From CAITSH01 sp025356665 (GTDB lineage: Bacteria; Pseudomonadota; Gammaproteobacteria; Burkholderiales; SG8-39), in contig JANXRV010000043.1 in the NCBI GenBank assembly GCA_025356665.1, positions 1 through 64,000 on the forward strand: a DNA stretch of 64,000 nucleotides, written 5' to 3'. The notes beneath the pieces are model-generated. The model saw only the letters and a list, made by a program, of their open reading frames with translations, did not search any database and had not been told where the DNA came from. Each line of letters begins with the position of its first letter. The stretch's first letter is position 1. Shown one piece after another: positions 1-8,418 of the stretch. The translations under genes were made by a program, and so were the position numbers.

Positions 1-185
1 GCCCAGAGTGCTTATCAACCTTGCCAATTCCCTCGTCCTCATTTCGCGTCTCCTGGTCCAGCGCCTCTGCGCCATACGGCCAGTTTCCGCCCCCACAGGC
101 TCACCAGATGAGCCACCAACAGCATTCGCTAAATGAGCCAAAAATATCAACCAGGCTCCACCCATCGCCACATAGGAGAATTCAC

Positions 186-1211
186 ATGAACCTGAGCACC
201 CGCAGCACCAACTACAACACCACCAGCACCGGCAACACACTCAGCAAATTCGGCACCCTCGCGCTTGTGATCGCAGCAGCGCTCGCACTTCCGGCCACCG
301 GCTTTGCCAAGGAATTTCGCTCGGCCGACGTGCACCCTGAAGACTACCCGACCGTGATGGCGGTCAAGTTCATGAGCGACATCATCAAGAAAAAGACCGA
401 TGGCAAGCACAGCATCAAGGTGTTTACCGGCAACGCCCTGGGCGGCGAAAAAGACACCATCGAACAGACAAAAATTGGCGCACTCGATTTTGTCCGCATC
501 AACGTCGCGCCGATGAACAACATCTGCCCCGAGACCATGGTACCGACCATGCCCTTCCTGTTCCGCTCCAAGGAACACATGCGCCACGTGCTTGACGGTC
601 CCGTCGGCGACGAAATCCTCAAAGCCTGTGAAAAACAGGGTTACGTCGGCCTCGCCTTCTATGACTCGGGTTCGCGCTCCCTATACACCACCAAAAAACC
701 GGTCAAAACGCTGGCCGATGCCAAGGGCCTGAAAATTCGCGTGCAGCAGTCCGACCTGTGGGTGGCCCTGCTGCAGGCGATGGGTGCTAACGCGACACCC
801 ATGCCCTACGGCGAGGTCTACACCGCGCTCAAAACAGGCCTGGTCGACGGTGCCGAAAACAACTGGCCTTCCTACGACACCTCCAAGCACTTCGAAGTGG
901 CCAAGTTCTATTCCATCACCGAACACTCGATGGCCCCCGAGATGCTGCTGATGTCGAAGAAAATCTACGACAGTCTCACTGCGGCCGAACAAAAGGTGAT
1001 CCGCGACGCCGCCAAGGAGTCCGTGCCCTACATGCGAACACTCTGGGACGAAAAGGAAAAAGCCTCGCGCGCCCTGGTTGAAAAAGGCGGCGCACAAATC
1101 GTCGAAGTCGACAAGAAATCCTTCTCCGACGCAATGAAGCCGGTGTATGACAAATTCATCACCGACGCCAAACTGAAAGACATGATCAAGCGGGCGCAGG
1201 ACACCAAGTGA
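186..1211 (+). CDS. TRAP transporter periplasmic solute-binding protein (DctP family)
   Basis: A 341-residue periplasmic receptor that would deliver an organic-acid-type ligand to the DctQ/DctM membrane pair encoded next. Residues 1-41 form a long signal peptide ending ATGFA before KEFRS. The conserved DctP core follows, including KIRVQ with Arg185, the usual carboxylate-binding arginine, and the later GEVYTALKTGLVDGAENN segment. I chose ATG 186 because AGGAGAA lies just upstream and the signal peptide starts there; the frame stays open to position 21 but without signal-like sequence. It is the first gene of dctP-dctQ-dctM. The ligand cannot be read from sequence. Confidence 0.93.
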   Translation: MNLSTRSTNYNTTSTGNTLSKFGTLALVIAAALALPATGFAKEFRSADVHPEDYPTVMAVKFMSDIIKKKTDGKHSIKVFTGNALGGEKDTIEQTKIGALDFVRINVAPMNNICPETMVPTMPFLFRSKEHMRHVLDGPVGDEILKACEKQGYVGLAFYDSGSRSLYTTKKPVKTLADAKGLKIRVQQSDLWVALLQAMGANATPMPYGEVYTALKTGLVDGAENNWPSYDTSKHFEVAKFYSITEHSMAPEMLLMSKKIYDSLTAAEQKVIRDAAKESVPYMRTLWDEKEKASRALVEKGGAQIVEVDKKSFSDAMKPVYDKFITDAKLKDMIKRAQDTK

Positions 1212-1243
1212 CCAAACCGGGCGGGCTTTCGCCCTCCCGGCTT

Positions 1244-1336
1244 GTCATTGCGAGGAGCAAAGCGACGAAGCAATCTTGTCATAGGCGCAAGACGCCACTG
1301 CCGCGACGAGATTGCTTCGCTGCGCTCGCAATGACA
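1244..1336. repeat. Dispersed-type inverted repeat (REP/MITE-like) after dctP
   Basis: Two arms face each other around about 32 bases: TGTCATTGCGAGGAGC... at 1244-1276 and its near reverse complement AGATTGCTTCGC...GCAATGACA at 1309-1336. This TCATTGCGAGGAGC/AAGCGACGAAGCAATC motif resembles palindromic repeats found in many copies in other bacterial genomes. Only one copy is in this window. It could fold in the mRNA between dctP and dctQ and lower downstream expression. Confidence 0.7.
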
Positions 1337-1397
1337 GCTTCGCGTGTCAGCAGTATCCCACCCGCAATAACAAAGCAGCACCCCTGAAGGGCTACCC

Positions 1398-1886
1398 ATG
1401 TTCACCCGCTTTTGCGCCACCCTGGCCAAGGCCTGCATGATGATCGCGGTGGCGGGCCTGGTGGCCATCATTGCCTGCGTCACGCTGCAGGTGTTCGGGC
1501 GCTACGTCCTCAATGACACCCCGACCTGGGCCGAGGCCCTCGCCATGATGCTGGTTCTCTACGTCACCATGCTCGGTGCCGCGGTGGGCGTGCGCGATGC
1601 CGGTCACATCGGCATGGAGTCGCTGCTGGCGCTGGTAAAAGAAAAAGTGCGGCTCAAACTCGAACTGGTGATCCACGCCCTCGTCGCCGTGTTCGGCGCA
1701 ATCATGGCCTGGAACGGCACCATCCTCGCCGAGTCGGTCTGGGGCTACAACGTGCCGACGCTGAGCGTGCCCGAAGGGCTCAACCACATTCCCATCATCG
1801 CCGCCGGTACGCTGATCTGCCTTTTTTCCATTGAACACATCATTGCGCTCGCCAAGGGCGAGGAAGTGGAACCCTCGTGGCACTAA
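1398..1886 (+). CDS. TRAP transporter small permease (DctQ family)
   Basis: This 162-residue inner-membrane protein has four predicted hydrophobic segments (about residues 12-35, 48-68, 90-112 and 128-150), as expected of DctQ. The family signature is visible as FGRYVLNDTPTWAEALA after helix 1 and the GVRDAGHIGME stretch after helix 2. It would pair with DctM and the dctP product upstream. The last codons carry a GTGGCACTA sequence that is nearly repeated 122 bases downstream at the real dctM start, so the former dctQ-dctM overlap seems to have been split by an insertion. Confidence 0.9.
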   Translation: MFTRFCATLAKACMMIAVAGLVAIIACVTLQVFGRYVLNDTPTWAEALAMMLVLYVTMLGAAVGVRDAGHIGMESLLALVKEKVRLKLELVIHALVAVFGAIMAWNGTILAESVWGYNVPTLSVPEGLNHIPIIAAGTLICLFSIEHIIALAKGEEVEPSWH

Positions 1887-2016
1887 TCATACTGAACGCC
1901 AACGCTTTCCCAGCGAGGGTTCGCCCTCTTCCCAGCCCTCTCCCGCTGCGCGGGCGAGGAAAATTTCATGGCTGTTTTCGCGGCAAGGAAACGACCTCGT
2001 GGCACTGACCATACTG
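1873..2016 (+). repeat. Direct repeat pair flanking a small hairpin insertion at the dctQ/dctM junction
   Basis: CCTCGTGGCACTAATCATAC at 1873 and CCTCGTGGCACTGACCATAC at 1995 are parts of a 22-base direct repeat (20 of 22 identical) 122 bases apart. Each copy has a GTG in start position with a purine-rich stretch before it. Between them lies a REP-like hairpin at 1937-1959 (arms CCTCTCCCGC and GCGGGCGAGG, one mismatch, loop TGC). The first GTG runs out of frame and stops at the second copy. The picture is an insertion that duplicated the translational start of dctM. Confidence 0.6.
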
Positions 2017-3291
2017 TGCCTGGTGTTTCTTGCGCTGCTGATCCTCGGCGTGCCGGTGGCTTTTTCCATCGGTCTTGCCGCCGTGGCGACCATTCTCTAC
2101 GAGGGCCTGCCCGTCGCCGTGGTGTTCCAGCGCATGACCGCGGGCATGGGCGTGTTCTCTTTTCTCGCCATCCCGTTTTTCATTTTTGCCGGTGAACTGA
2201 TGCTCTACGGCGGCATCGCCGACCGCATCGTGCAATTTGCCAAGAACCTGGTCGGCCATGTGCGCGGCGGCCTGGGCATGTCCAACGTCGTCGCCTGTAC
2301 GCTGTTTGGCGGCGTGTCCGGCTCCCCCGTGGCCGACGTTTCGGCCATGGGTGCGGTGATGATCCCGATGATGAAAAAAGAGGGCTACGACGCCGACTAC
2401 GCCGTCAACGTCACGACGCACGCATCCCTGGTCGGCGCACTGATGCCCACCAGCCACAACATGATCATTTATTCGCTCGCCGCCGGCGGCAAGGTGTCAA
2501 TCGCCGCGCTGATCACCGCAGGCCTGTTCCCGGCGGCCATCCTGACGATCTGCAACCTCGCCGCAGCCTACTTCGTGGCCATCGGGCGCGGCTATCCGGC
2601 CGGCATTTTCCCCGGATGGAATGCGGTGTGGCGCTCGCTTGCCGCAGCCATCCCCGGCCTGTTCGTGGTGGTCATCATCATCACCGGCATTTTGTCGGGT
2701 GTGTTCACCGCGACCGAATCTGCGTCGGTGGCGGTGATCTACGCCCTCGCACTGACCATGATCGTCTATCGCAGCATGACCTACGAGAAGTTCCTCAAGG
2801 CCGCGGCCAAGGCGGTCAAAACTACAGGCGTGGTGCTGCTACTCATCGGTATCTCGGCCACCTTCGGCTACCTCATCAGCCTGTACAGCGTGGCCGAACT
2901 GACCGGCGTGGCGCTGTCCAAGGTCTCCTCAGAACCATGGATGATTTTCTTGCTGGTCAACATCATCCTGTTCCTGCTCGGCACCTTCCTCGACATGGCG
3001 GCGACCATCCTGATCTGCACGCCCATATTCCTGCCCATTTGCGCGCAATACGGCATGGACCCGGTGCAGTTTGGCATGGTCATGCTGATCAATTGCGCCC
3101 TCGGCCTCAACACCCCGCCGGTCGGCACAACCCAGTTTGTCGGCTGCGCCATCGGCGGCGTGTCAGTGGGCGAGGTGATGAAGACCATCTGGCCCTTTTA
3201 CGGCGCGCTGATCGCGGCGCTGATGCTCGTCACCTATATACCGGGCTTCTCGCTGTGGCTGCCGCGGCTGCTGATCAATTACGGCGTCTGA
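1999..3291 (+). CDS. TRAP transporter large permease (DctM family)
   Basis: The large channel subunit of the TRAP transporter, 430 residues from GTG 1999, matching the usual 425-430. The GTG start has AAGGAA at 1985-1990, and the first residues VALTILCLVFLALLILG form a membrane helix; the open frame back to 1831 encodes non-membrane, repeat-derived sequence and is rejected as N-terminus. DctM hallmarks include PVAFSIGLAA, the FIFAGELM and GGVSGSPVADVSAMG segments, and LLNTPPVG-like LGLNTPPVG near the C-terminus. About 11-12 membrane segments are apparent. It acts with the dctP and dctQ products. Confidence 0.92.
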   Translation: MALTILCLVFLALLILGVPVAFSIGLAAVATILYEGLPVAVVFQRMTAGMGVFSFLAIPFFIFAGELMLYGGIADRIVQFAKNLVGHVRGGLGMSNVVACTLFGGVSGSPVADVSAMGAVMIPMMKKEGYDADYAVNVTTHASLVGALMPTSHNMIIYSLAAGGKVSIAALITAGLFPAAILTICNLAAAYFVAIGRGYPAGIFPGWNAVWRSLAAAIPGLFVVVIIITGILSGVFTATESASVAVIYALALTMIVYRSMTYEKFLKAAAKAVKTTGVVLLLIGISATFGYLISLYSVAELTGVALSKVSSEPWMIFLLVNIILFLLGTFLDMAATILICTPIFLPICAQYGMDPVQFGMVMLINCALGLNTPPVGTTQFVGCAIGGVSVGEVMKTIWPFYGALIAALMLVTYIPGFSLWLPRLLINYGV

Positions 3292-3360
3292 TGCCTACGC
3301 TGTAACAAAACCGCAACATCACCAGCGTAACCTTCCGGTCACATTCTTCCCGGAGGACAC

Positions 3361-3720
3361 ATGGCCACCGTCAACGTATTTCGTGCGGAGCAATCCGAAC
3401 TCGTCGCCTTTGAGCCCGGGCAGGTCATTTTCAGCGAGGGTGACAGCGGCGAGCTAATGTACGTTGTGCACGAGGGCGAGGTTGAGTTGCACGTAAAAGC
3501 CCAGCTGGTGGAAACGCTGGGCGCAGGCGGCGTTTTGGGCGAAATGGCGCTAATAGACCACGCACCGCGCGTCGCCACCGCCACCGCCAAGACCGCCTGC
3601 AAGCTGGTGCCGGTGACAGAAAAGCGCTTTGTGTTCATGGTGCAGCAGACGCCCCACTTTGCCTTGCAAATCATGCGCGTCATGGCCGAACGCCTGCGCC
3701 GCATGGACCAGCGGTTGTAG
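3361..3720 (+). CDS. Stand-alone cyclic nucleotide-binding domain protein
   Basis: This 119-residue protein consists almost entirely of one Crp/cNMP-binding beta-roll. The phosphate-binding cassette is visible as LGEMALIDHAPRVA (residues 59-72), with Gly60, Glu61 and Arg70 in the positions that contact ribose and cyclic phosphate in this family. There is no helix-turn-helix, kinase or channel domain, so it is a single-domain sensor or a partner protein. GGAGGA lies 5 bases before the ATG. It stands alone between dctM and the convergent ABC permease; its partner is unknown. Confidence 0.85.
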   Translation: MATVNVFRAEQSELVAFEPGQVIFSEGDSGELMYVVHEGEVELHVKAQLVETLGAGGVLGEMALIDHAPRVATATAKTACKLVPVTEKRFVFMVQQTPHFALQIMRVMAERLRRMDQRL

Positions 3721-3765
3721 GGAACTACGTATCATCCGCGGCAAGCCCGCCACACCGCTTTTTTC

Positions 3766-4620
3766 TCAGGATCCAGCGCGGTCTTTTACCGCCGATTCAT
3801 GCCATGGAATAAGCAAGTGGCGCACCGCACCGATGGCAAAATAGAATACAAATCCGACCATGGTCATGTGAATGATCACGGCAAAGAGCGCGTCCGTCTC
3901 ATAAGCGTTCATTTTCGCGACCAGCATGTAGCCCAGGCCGTGATTTCCTCCCAGAAACTCACCGACCACGGCACCAATGATCGCCAGAACAATACCTATT
4001 TCCATACCTGTCAGGATATATGGCAGCGAAGACGGAAGCTCGAGACGCCGGAAAATCTTCCAGCGCGAGGCATTCAGACTAGTCATTACATCACGATGCC
4101 CGTGGTCCACCGATTTCACACCCAGCACGGTATTGGTTAGGATCGGGAAAAATGCCAGCACGGCGGCGATCAATATCTTCGATGTCATGCCGAAGCCGAA
4201 CCAGACGATCATCAACGGCACCAATGCGACCTTAGGCACGACTTGCGTTGCCACGATGAAAGGCGTAAGCGTAAGCTCCAACCAGCGTAGCCTCCCGAGC
4301 GCGACGCCAAGGCCCACGCCAATGATTAAGGCCCAGAAAAAACCCGCCAGCGTTTCGTAAATTGTCGTGCGCGTGTGGTCCCACGTGGCCGGTGCGACAA
4401 TCATTTCCTTCCATGCTTCCCATACGTGCGCCGGTGGCGGCAGGATAAAGGCCGAAATGCCGGTCTGCGCGACATAGACATGCCAGATGCCGAATATCAG
4501 GCACAACAGCACCGGTGTCGTAATCCATGGCAACAACCTGCCAAATGCAAAGCGCGGCCCGTCCAATTCCTCAATGGGTACCGCCGCCGGTAAGGCAGGA
4601 CCCCCTTCGCGTTGCGTCAC
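3766..4620 (-). CDS. ABC transporter permease (SsuC/TauC/ThiX type)
   Basis: A 284-residue inner-membrane permease of the nitrate/sulfonate/taurine type with six membrane segments. The EAA-type cytoplasmic loop is seen around residues 185-215 (SRWKIFRRLELPSSLPYIL), which contacts the ATPase. The start is GTG at 4620, overlapping the ATPase stop as GTGA, so the two are translationally coupled. It is the last gene of a minus-strand operon whose upstream genes encode a Rieske oxygenase and ring-cleavage enzymes, suggesting import of an aromatic or related substrate, though this is inference. Confidence 0.9.
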   Translation of the reverse strand: MTQREGGPALPAAVPIEELDGPRFAFGRLLPWITTPVLLCLIFGIWHVYVAQTGISAFILPPPAHVWEAWKEMIVAPATWDHTRTTIYETLAGFFWALIIGVGLGVALGRLRWLELTLTPFIVATQVVPKVALVPLMIVWFGFGMTSKILIAAVLAFFPILTNTVLGVKSVDHGHRDVMTSLNASRWKIFRRLELPSSLPYILTGMEIGIVLAIIGAVVGEFLGGNHGLGYMLVAKMNAYETDALFAVIIHMTMVGFVFYFAIGAVRHLLIPWHESAVKDRAGS

Positions 4621-5471
4621 GAAATTTCCTCCAACCTGTGGCGCAGCGAGGTGACCATTGACGCGAATTCGACTGTGGCCTGCAAATCGATGTCACGCGG
4701 ACGCGGAAAGTTCACCTTAATTTCACGATCTATCTTGCCCGGCCTGGGTGCGAGCAACACAATACGGTCGGCCAGAAATACCGCCTCGGTGATCGAGTGG
4801 GTTACCAGTACGATGGTCTTGCGCGTCGAAACAAGCTCGCCACCGCCGCCCCCCACATCCATCCAGATTCGCTGTAATTCCAGATTCATCGCATCGCGGG
4901 TCATCGCGTCAAGCGCCCCGAACGGCTCGTCCATCAACAGGAAATGTGGATCGTAGGACAAGGCGCGCGCAATGGCCGCACGCTGGCGCATGCCACCCGA
5001 GAGTTCGCGCGGCCAGCGCTTTTCGAATCCTTCGATGCCCACAAGCCTGGTAAGCGCGCGCGCCCGCGCGAGCCTTTCGATGCGAGACACTCCGCGCAAT
5101 TCCAGAGGAAGCGCGATATTGTCCTCAATATTCATCCACGGGAAAAGATTGGCCTCTTGAAACACCATGCCCAGCTCATGCACGGCATCGCTGTTCCTCG
5201 TCCGCGCACCTTTCGGCCACAATTCATGCCCGGCCACTTTTATGAGCCCACGCGTGGGCCTGAGCAGACCGCCCATCATGCGCAGTAGGGTTGTTTTGCC
5301 GCAGCCCGAGGGTCCCAGGAGCACGAGAATTTCGCCCTGAGCCACCGACAGGCTGGTCTCCGTTAGCGCGTGGACAGGTTCATCGGTCGTGCCATACCAC
5401 TTCTCGACGCGGCTGAGGTCTATACCCGCGCCGGACAAGTTAGTGTGCATCGTATCGGCGGTTCCGCTCAT
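4617..5471 (-). CDS. ABC transporter ATP-binding protein (SsuB/TauB type)
   Basis: The ATPase of the importer, 284 residues. Walker A is GPSGCGKTT (53-61), the ABC signature LSGGMRQR (157-164) and Walker B FLLMDEP (177-183), followed by a His-switch VLVTHS around residue 238. The insert DVGGGGGELVS before the H-loop is unusually glycine-rich. It overlaps the receptor gene by TGATG at 5469-5473 and the permease gene by GTGA. The family commonly serves sulfonate, nitrate or NMT1-type ligands. Confidence 0.93.
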   Translation of the reverse strand: MSGTADTMHTNLSGAGIDLSRVEKWYGTTDEPVHALTETSLSVAQGEILVLLGPSGCGKTTLLRMMGGLLRPTRGLIKVAGHELWPKGARTRNSDAVHELGMVFQEANLFPWMNIEDNIALPLELRGVSRIERLARARALTRLVGIEGFEKRWPRELSGGMRQRAAIARALSYDPHFLLMDEPFGALDAMTRDAMNLELQRIWMDVGGGGGELVSTRKTIVLVTHSITEAVFLADRIVLLAPRPGKIDREIKVNFPRPRDIDLQATVEFASMVTSLRHRLEEIS

Positions 5472-6505
5472 CAGGTCCGCTTAGCGGCGGCCGGTGCGTG
5501 ATGCAGCGCCAGGTCGAGGTAGCGGTTGGTGTAGAGCGTGTCGACGGTCTTGGTCAAGTCACCCAAGCCGGCCTTGGCCATCGCGTCAGCCCCTTCGCGC
5601 CAGAGTTTTGGCACGTTGCGCATCAAGTTTTCCTTGCCCTGCGAGAAATACAAAACCTTAGCGACTTCAGAGTTTGCCGTCAGCACGTCGAGATTGCGGC
5701 GGCCCGGGATATCGAAATCCTTCGACGCGCGCGCGATTAGCGGGCCGATGGGACCGGCCACGACCTGGTCGACCGACGCCTTGAGGCCGCGCAACGCCCT
5801 CACCACCAAGTCCGGCTGCTTTTCCACCAGACCGCGCGTTACGAAATAACATTGCGAGGGCATCGGCGCATAGCGGTCGGTGCTCCAGTGAACAATCTTC
5901 TCCTTGGCCGTCTGCAGTGCCGCAAGCACGCCACTCGATGCAATAAAACCGTCAATCCGCTTCTGCCGTACCAACCCGAGCGCCGCCGGATTATTGCCGA
6001 CGACCTCGCGGCGCAACTCGGTTTTTGGAATTCCCGTCTTCGCGCACATCAGGTCGAGGAACACATCGGTCGCACCGCCAACCGAAACGATACCTATTGT
6101 CTTGCCACGCATGTCCTGAATACTCCGCAGCGGCGCCTCCTCCGGACTGATTACCGAGAAGGTCGACCCCTGGTAGATAGTCGCCACCGACAGCAGCGGC
6201 AGGTTCTGCGCCGCCACCGCGCGCATGAACTCGATGGACGCGGTGCGGATCATGTGGGCCTGGCCTGCCGCGAGCTGCTGGATGGCCTGTGCCGCACCCT
6301 GTGCGCCGATTACCTTCGCATCTATGCCGACGTCGCGCCAGTGACCGCCGCTCTGTGCATTCATGATTTCGAGAAAGTCGGCGATGAAGCCGAAGCCGGT
6401 ACAAAAAACGAAGGGATCTCCTCCTTGCGCGCGCGCGACGCCTGGCAATGATGCCGAGACCGAAAGCGCGGCAGCGGTGGAAAGAAATTCTCGGCGGTTG
6501 TGCAT
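5471..6505 (-). CDS. NMT1/THI5-like ABC transporter substrate-binding protein
   Basis: A 344-residue periplasmic receptor of the SsuA/NMT1 class. I start it at ATG 6505, where MHNRREFLSTAAALS begins: it has a twin-arginine-like n-region, a hydrophobic core and an Ala-x-Ala end at ARA (26), with AGAGGAG just upstream. The mature part has the fold signatures GKTIGIVSVGGATDVFLD and YFVTRGLVEKQPDLVVRALRG typical of NMT1-like receptors. It overlaps the ATPase gene by TGATG and follows the hydrolase gene by 13 bases, so receptor, ATPase and permease appear co-transcribed with the catabolic genes. Confidence 0.9.
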   Translation of the reverse strand: MHNRREFLSTAAALSVSASLPGVARAQGGDPFVFCTGFGFIADFLEIMNAQSGGHWRDVGIDAKVIGAQGAAQAIQQLAAGQAHMIRTASIEFMRAVAAQNLPLLSVATIYQGSTFSVISPEEAPLRSIQDMRGKTIGIVSVGGATDVFLDLMCAKTGIPKTELRREVVGNNPAALGLVRQKRIDGFIASSGVLAALQTAKEKIVHWSTDRYAPMPSQCYFVTRGLVEKQPDLVVRALRGLKASVDQVVAGPIGPLIARASKDFDIPGRRNLDVLTANSEVAKVLYFSQGKENLMRNVPKLWREGADAMAKAGLGDLTKTVDTLYTNRYLDLALHHAPAAAKRT

Positions 6506-6518
6506 GTGACTCCTCTGG

Positions 6519-7448
6519 CTAATGTCCGGATTCGATAAACGCAAGGACCTCGCGGCCCAGGCGCTCATCAGCGGTATTGAAGTGTGCCATTGACGAACTG
6601 TGGTTGTGCCCCTCCAGCCAGATCGTCCGAGGTGCCCGGCCCTTGGCGACCGCGATGGCATGGGCCAGCTCCAGCCCGTAAATATCCAGCAGCGGATTTT
6701 CCCACTGCGCGATGGCGATCATGGTTGGCAACACGTCGGGCGTGACGTGTGTAATGACGGAGCCTTCCTTCATGCGCTCCGGGCTCGTTCCGAAATACGC
6801 GCGGACGTTATTCGCGTTTGGGTTTTCCGGAAGGTCGTCAATGCGCACCCGCGAAGACACGAGAATCAGGCCGCTCAACCCTGTGCCCGAACCGTCGGTC
6901 GGATGGAAGCGCTTGTCGTAGGCATAGCAGCCGGCATGGGCACCGCCGGCCGAATGGCCGATCAGGTAGATGCGCTTCGGATCACCGCCAAAGCGTTCGA
7001 TGTTCGTCTTCACCCACGCCACCACCGAGCCAACATCGATGGCGCCGGAGGGATATTTATTCTGTGGTGCCAGCCGGTACTCCATGTTGACTCCGACGAT
7101 TCCATGCCGGGAAAAGTACCAGCACACGTTTGAGAAAATCTCTGGCGTACGGTCCTTGTTCCCGACAACGAAGGCACCGCCGTGCACAAAAATAACAACG
7201 GGCGCGCCACGGGCTCCCGGCGGACTGAACACGTCCACCACTTGGCGCGGATCGGATCCATAAGGCAGATTGCGCTCGACGCGGCCCTTCTTGGGCGCAT
7301 CGCGAAGGATGACATCGAAGGCCGCGCACTGGATGCTCGTGTGCTCGGTGATGGCGGTACCCCATTTTGGACCGAGCTCGTCCATCAATGCCAGCAATGA
7401 CTGCGGGATCTCCGGCGGGGCATCGTTCAATCGATGTGGCACTCTCAC
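6519..7448 (-). CDS. Alpha/beta hydrolase (HSL-type esterase/lipase fold)
   Basis: About 309 residues if translation starts at the GTG at 7448; a second GTG at 7442 is also possible. The oxyanion motif HGG (89-91) and nucleophile elbow GHSAGG (164-169, Ser166) identify a hormone-sensitive-lipase-like alpha/beta hydrolase; EGHNHSS near the C-terminus gives the likely catalytic His. It sits directly after the VOC dioxygenase gene, separated by the stop TGA at 7450. In a meta-cleavage pathway this position could be filled by the C-C or ester hydrolase acting on the ring-opened product, but the HGG type fits ester or amide hydrolysis better. Confidence 0.85.
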   Translation of the reverse strand: MRVPHRLNDAPPEIPQSLLALMDELGPKWGTAITEHTSIQCAAFDVILRDAPKKGRVERNLPYGSDPRQVVDVFSPPGARGAPVVIFVHGGAFVVGNKDRTPEIFSNVCWYFSRHGIVGVNMEYRLAPQNKYPSGAIDVGSVVAWVKTNIERFGGDPKRIYLIGHSAGGAHAGCYAYDKRFHPTDGSGTGLSGLILVSSRVRIDDLPENPNANNVRAYFGTSPERMKEGSVITHVTPDVLPTMIAIAQWENPLLDIYGLELAHAIAVAKGRAPRTIWLEGHNHSSSMAHFNTADERLGREVLAFIESGH

Positions 7449-7449
7449 C

Positions 7450-8418
7450 TCAACCGAGCAGAAACGCCGTGTCCGGATCGAGCGTGTCCAGATTGACCGG
7501 GCGTCCGTCCCGCTCGGCGTAAAGCTGAAGCTCGAAACCGTCGAGATCCTCGATAAAGAGCGCATAGCGGCCGGGATGCTCTATTTCCCGTACGATCTTG
7601 ACCCCGGTCTCGGCCAGCAGACGCGCCTTGGACTCCCTGAGCGCGGCCTCGCTGGCCATCTCCATGCTGAAATGGTGAAAACCCACCGGGCGCGACTCAG
7701 CCACGCGCCACAGCATCAGACAGATCACGCCGGTCGTACCCGCAAGCGCGACAAAAGGCTTGTCGATGCCACCAGCTACCGGCGTCAAACCGACGATGTC
7801 GCGGTAAAAAGCGACGCCCTGCTCAAACCTTGACAGCACTATGGTCGCACGCGTGGTGTACTTCGGCTTGAAATAGCCGTGCGGCGGGAATGTCAGTTCC
7901 GGATTCAGGTGGTACTTTGGCTCGCGCGTAGGTTCGCCGCCCTCGGGCTTCCAGGCCGACTGTATGGTCGGCATGTAGCCGGTTTTCAGCTTCCACCACT
8001 CCTTCAGCGTGTCGGTATAGACCTCAACCTGGTTTCCGTCAGGATCAAACATGTAGACGGAATGCGTGTTGCCGTGGTCCCCGAGATAGAAAAAATTCGC
8101 TTCGCGCCGCACCGCATTTCGGTACCACTCGTGCAGATGCCAATCACTCTCCATCTCGAATGCGACGTGGTAGAAACCGATGAACTTCTTCGCCCGCTTT
8201 CCGCCCAGGCGCTCCGAATACTCCATGACACCGAGATCATGGTGGCTGTTACCGTTGGTCAGGAATCCGCCACGGGACTTGACGCGCCGGTAGGACTCGC
8301 CGATACCGACGATATCCTTGTAAAACTCCATCGAACGTTCCATGTTCTCAACGAAGAAATTCGCGTGAGTCAGGCGGCGCGGACCAATGTCTTCCCCCAA
8401 GGCGCTCATAAGCGTCAT
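7450..8418 (-). CDS. Two-domain VOC family protein, probable extradiol-type dioxygenase
   Basis: This 322-residue protein has two vicinal-oxygen-chelate domains (about 15-140 and 185-305). In the N-terminal domain the three metal ligands can be read as His18 (LTHAN), His84 (FYHVAF) and Glu132 (QVEVYT). In the C-terminal domain the first ligand position is not histidine (TTRATIVL), while His248/249 and Glu296 remain. Classical two-domain extradiol enzymes such as BphC use the C-terminal site, so the arrangement is reversed. ATG 8418 overlaps the Rieske stop as ATGA. A ring-cleavage role is supported by the adjacent Rieske oxygenase, but another VOC reaction is possible. Confidence 0.8.
   Translation of the reverse strand: MTLMSALGEDIGPRRLTHANFFVENMERSMEFYKDIVGIGESYRRVKSRGGFLTNGNSHHDLGVMEYSERLGGKRAKKFIGFYHVAFEMESDWHLHEWYRNAVRREANFFYLGDHGNTHSVYMFDPDGNQVEVYTDTLKEWWKLKTGYMPTIQSAWKPEGGEPTREPKYHLNPELTFPPHGYFKPKYTTRATIVLSRFEQGVAFYRDIVGLTPVAGGIDKPFVALAGTTGVICLMLWRVAESRPVGFHHFSMEMASEAALRESKARLLAETGVKIVREIEHPGRYALFIEDLDGFELQLYAERDGRPVNLDTLDPDTAFLLG

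Noticed and set aside
1831..1998. N-terminal extension of DctM
   Set aside because: The extension is encoded by repeat-derived DNA and is not membrane-like; GTG 1999 has a ribosome-binding site and gives the family length.
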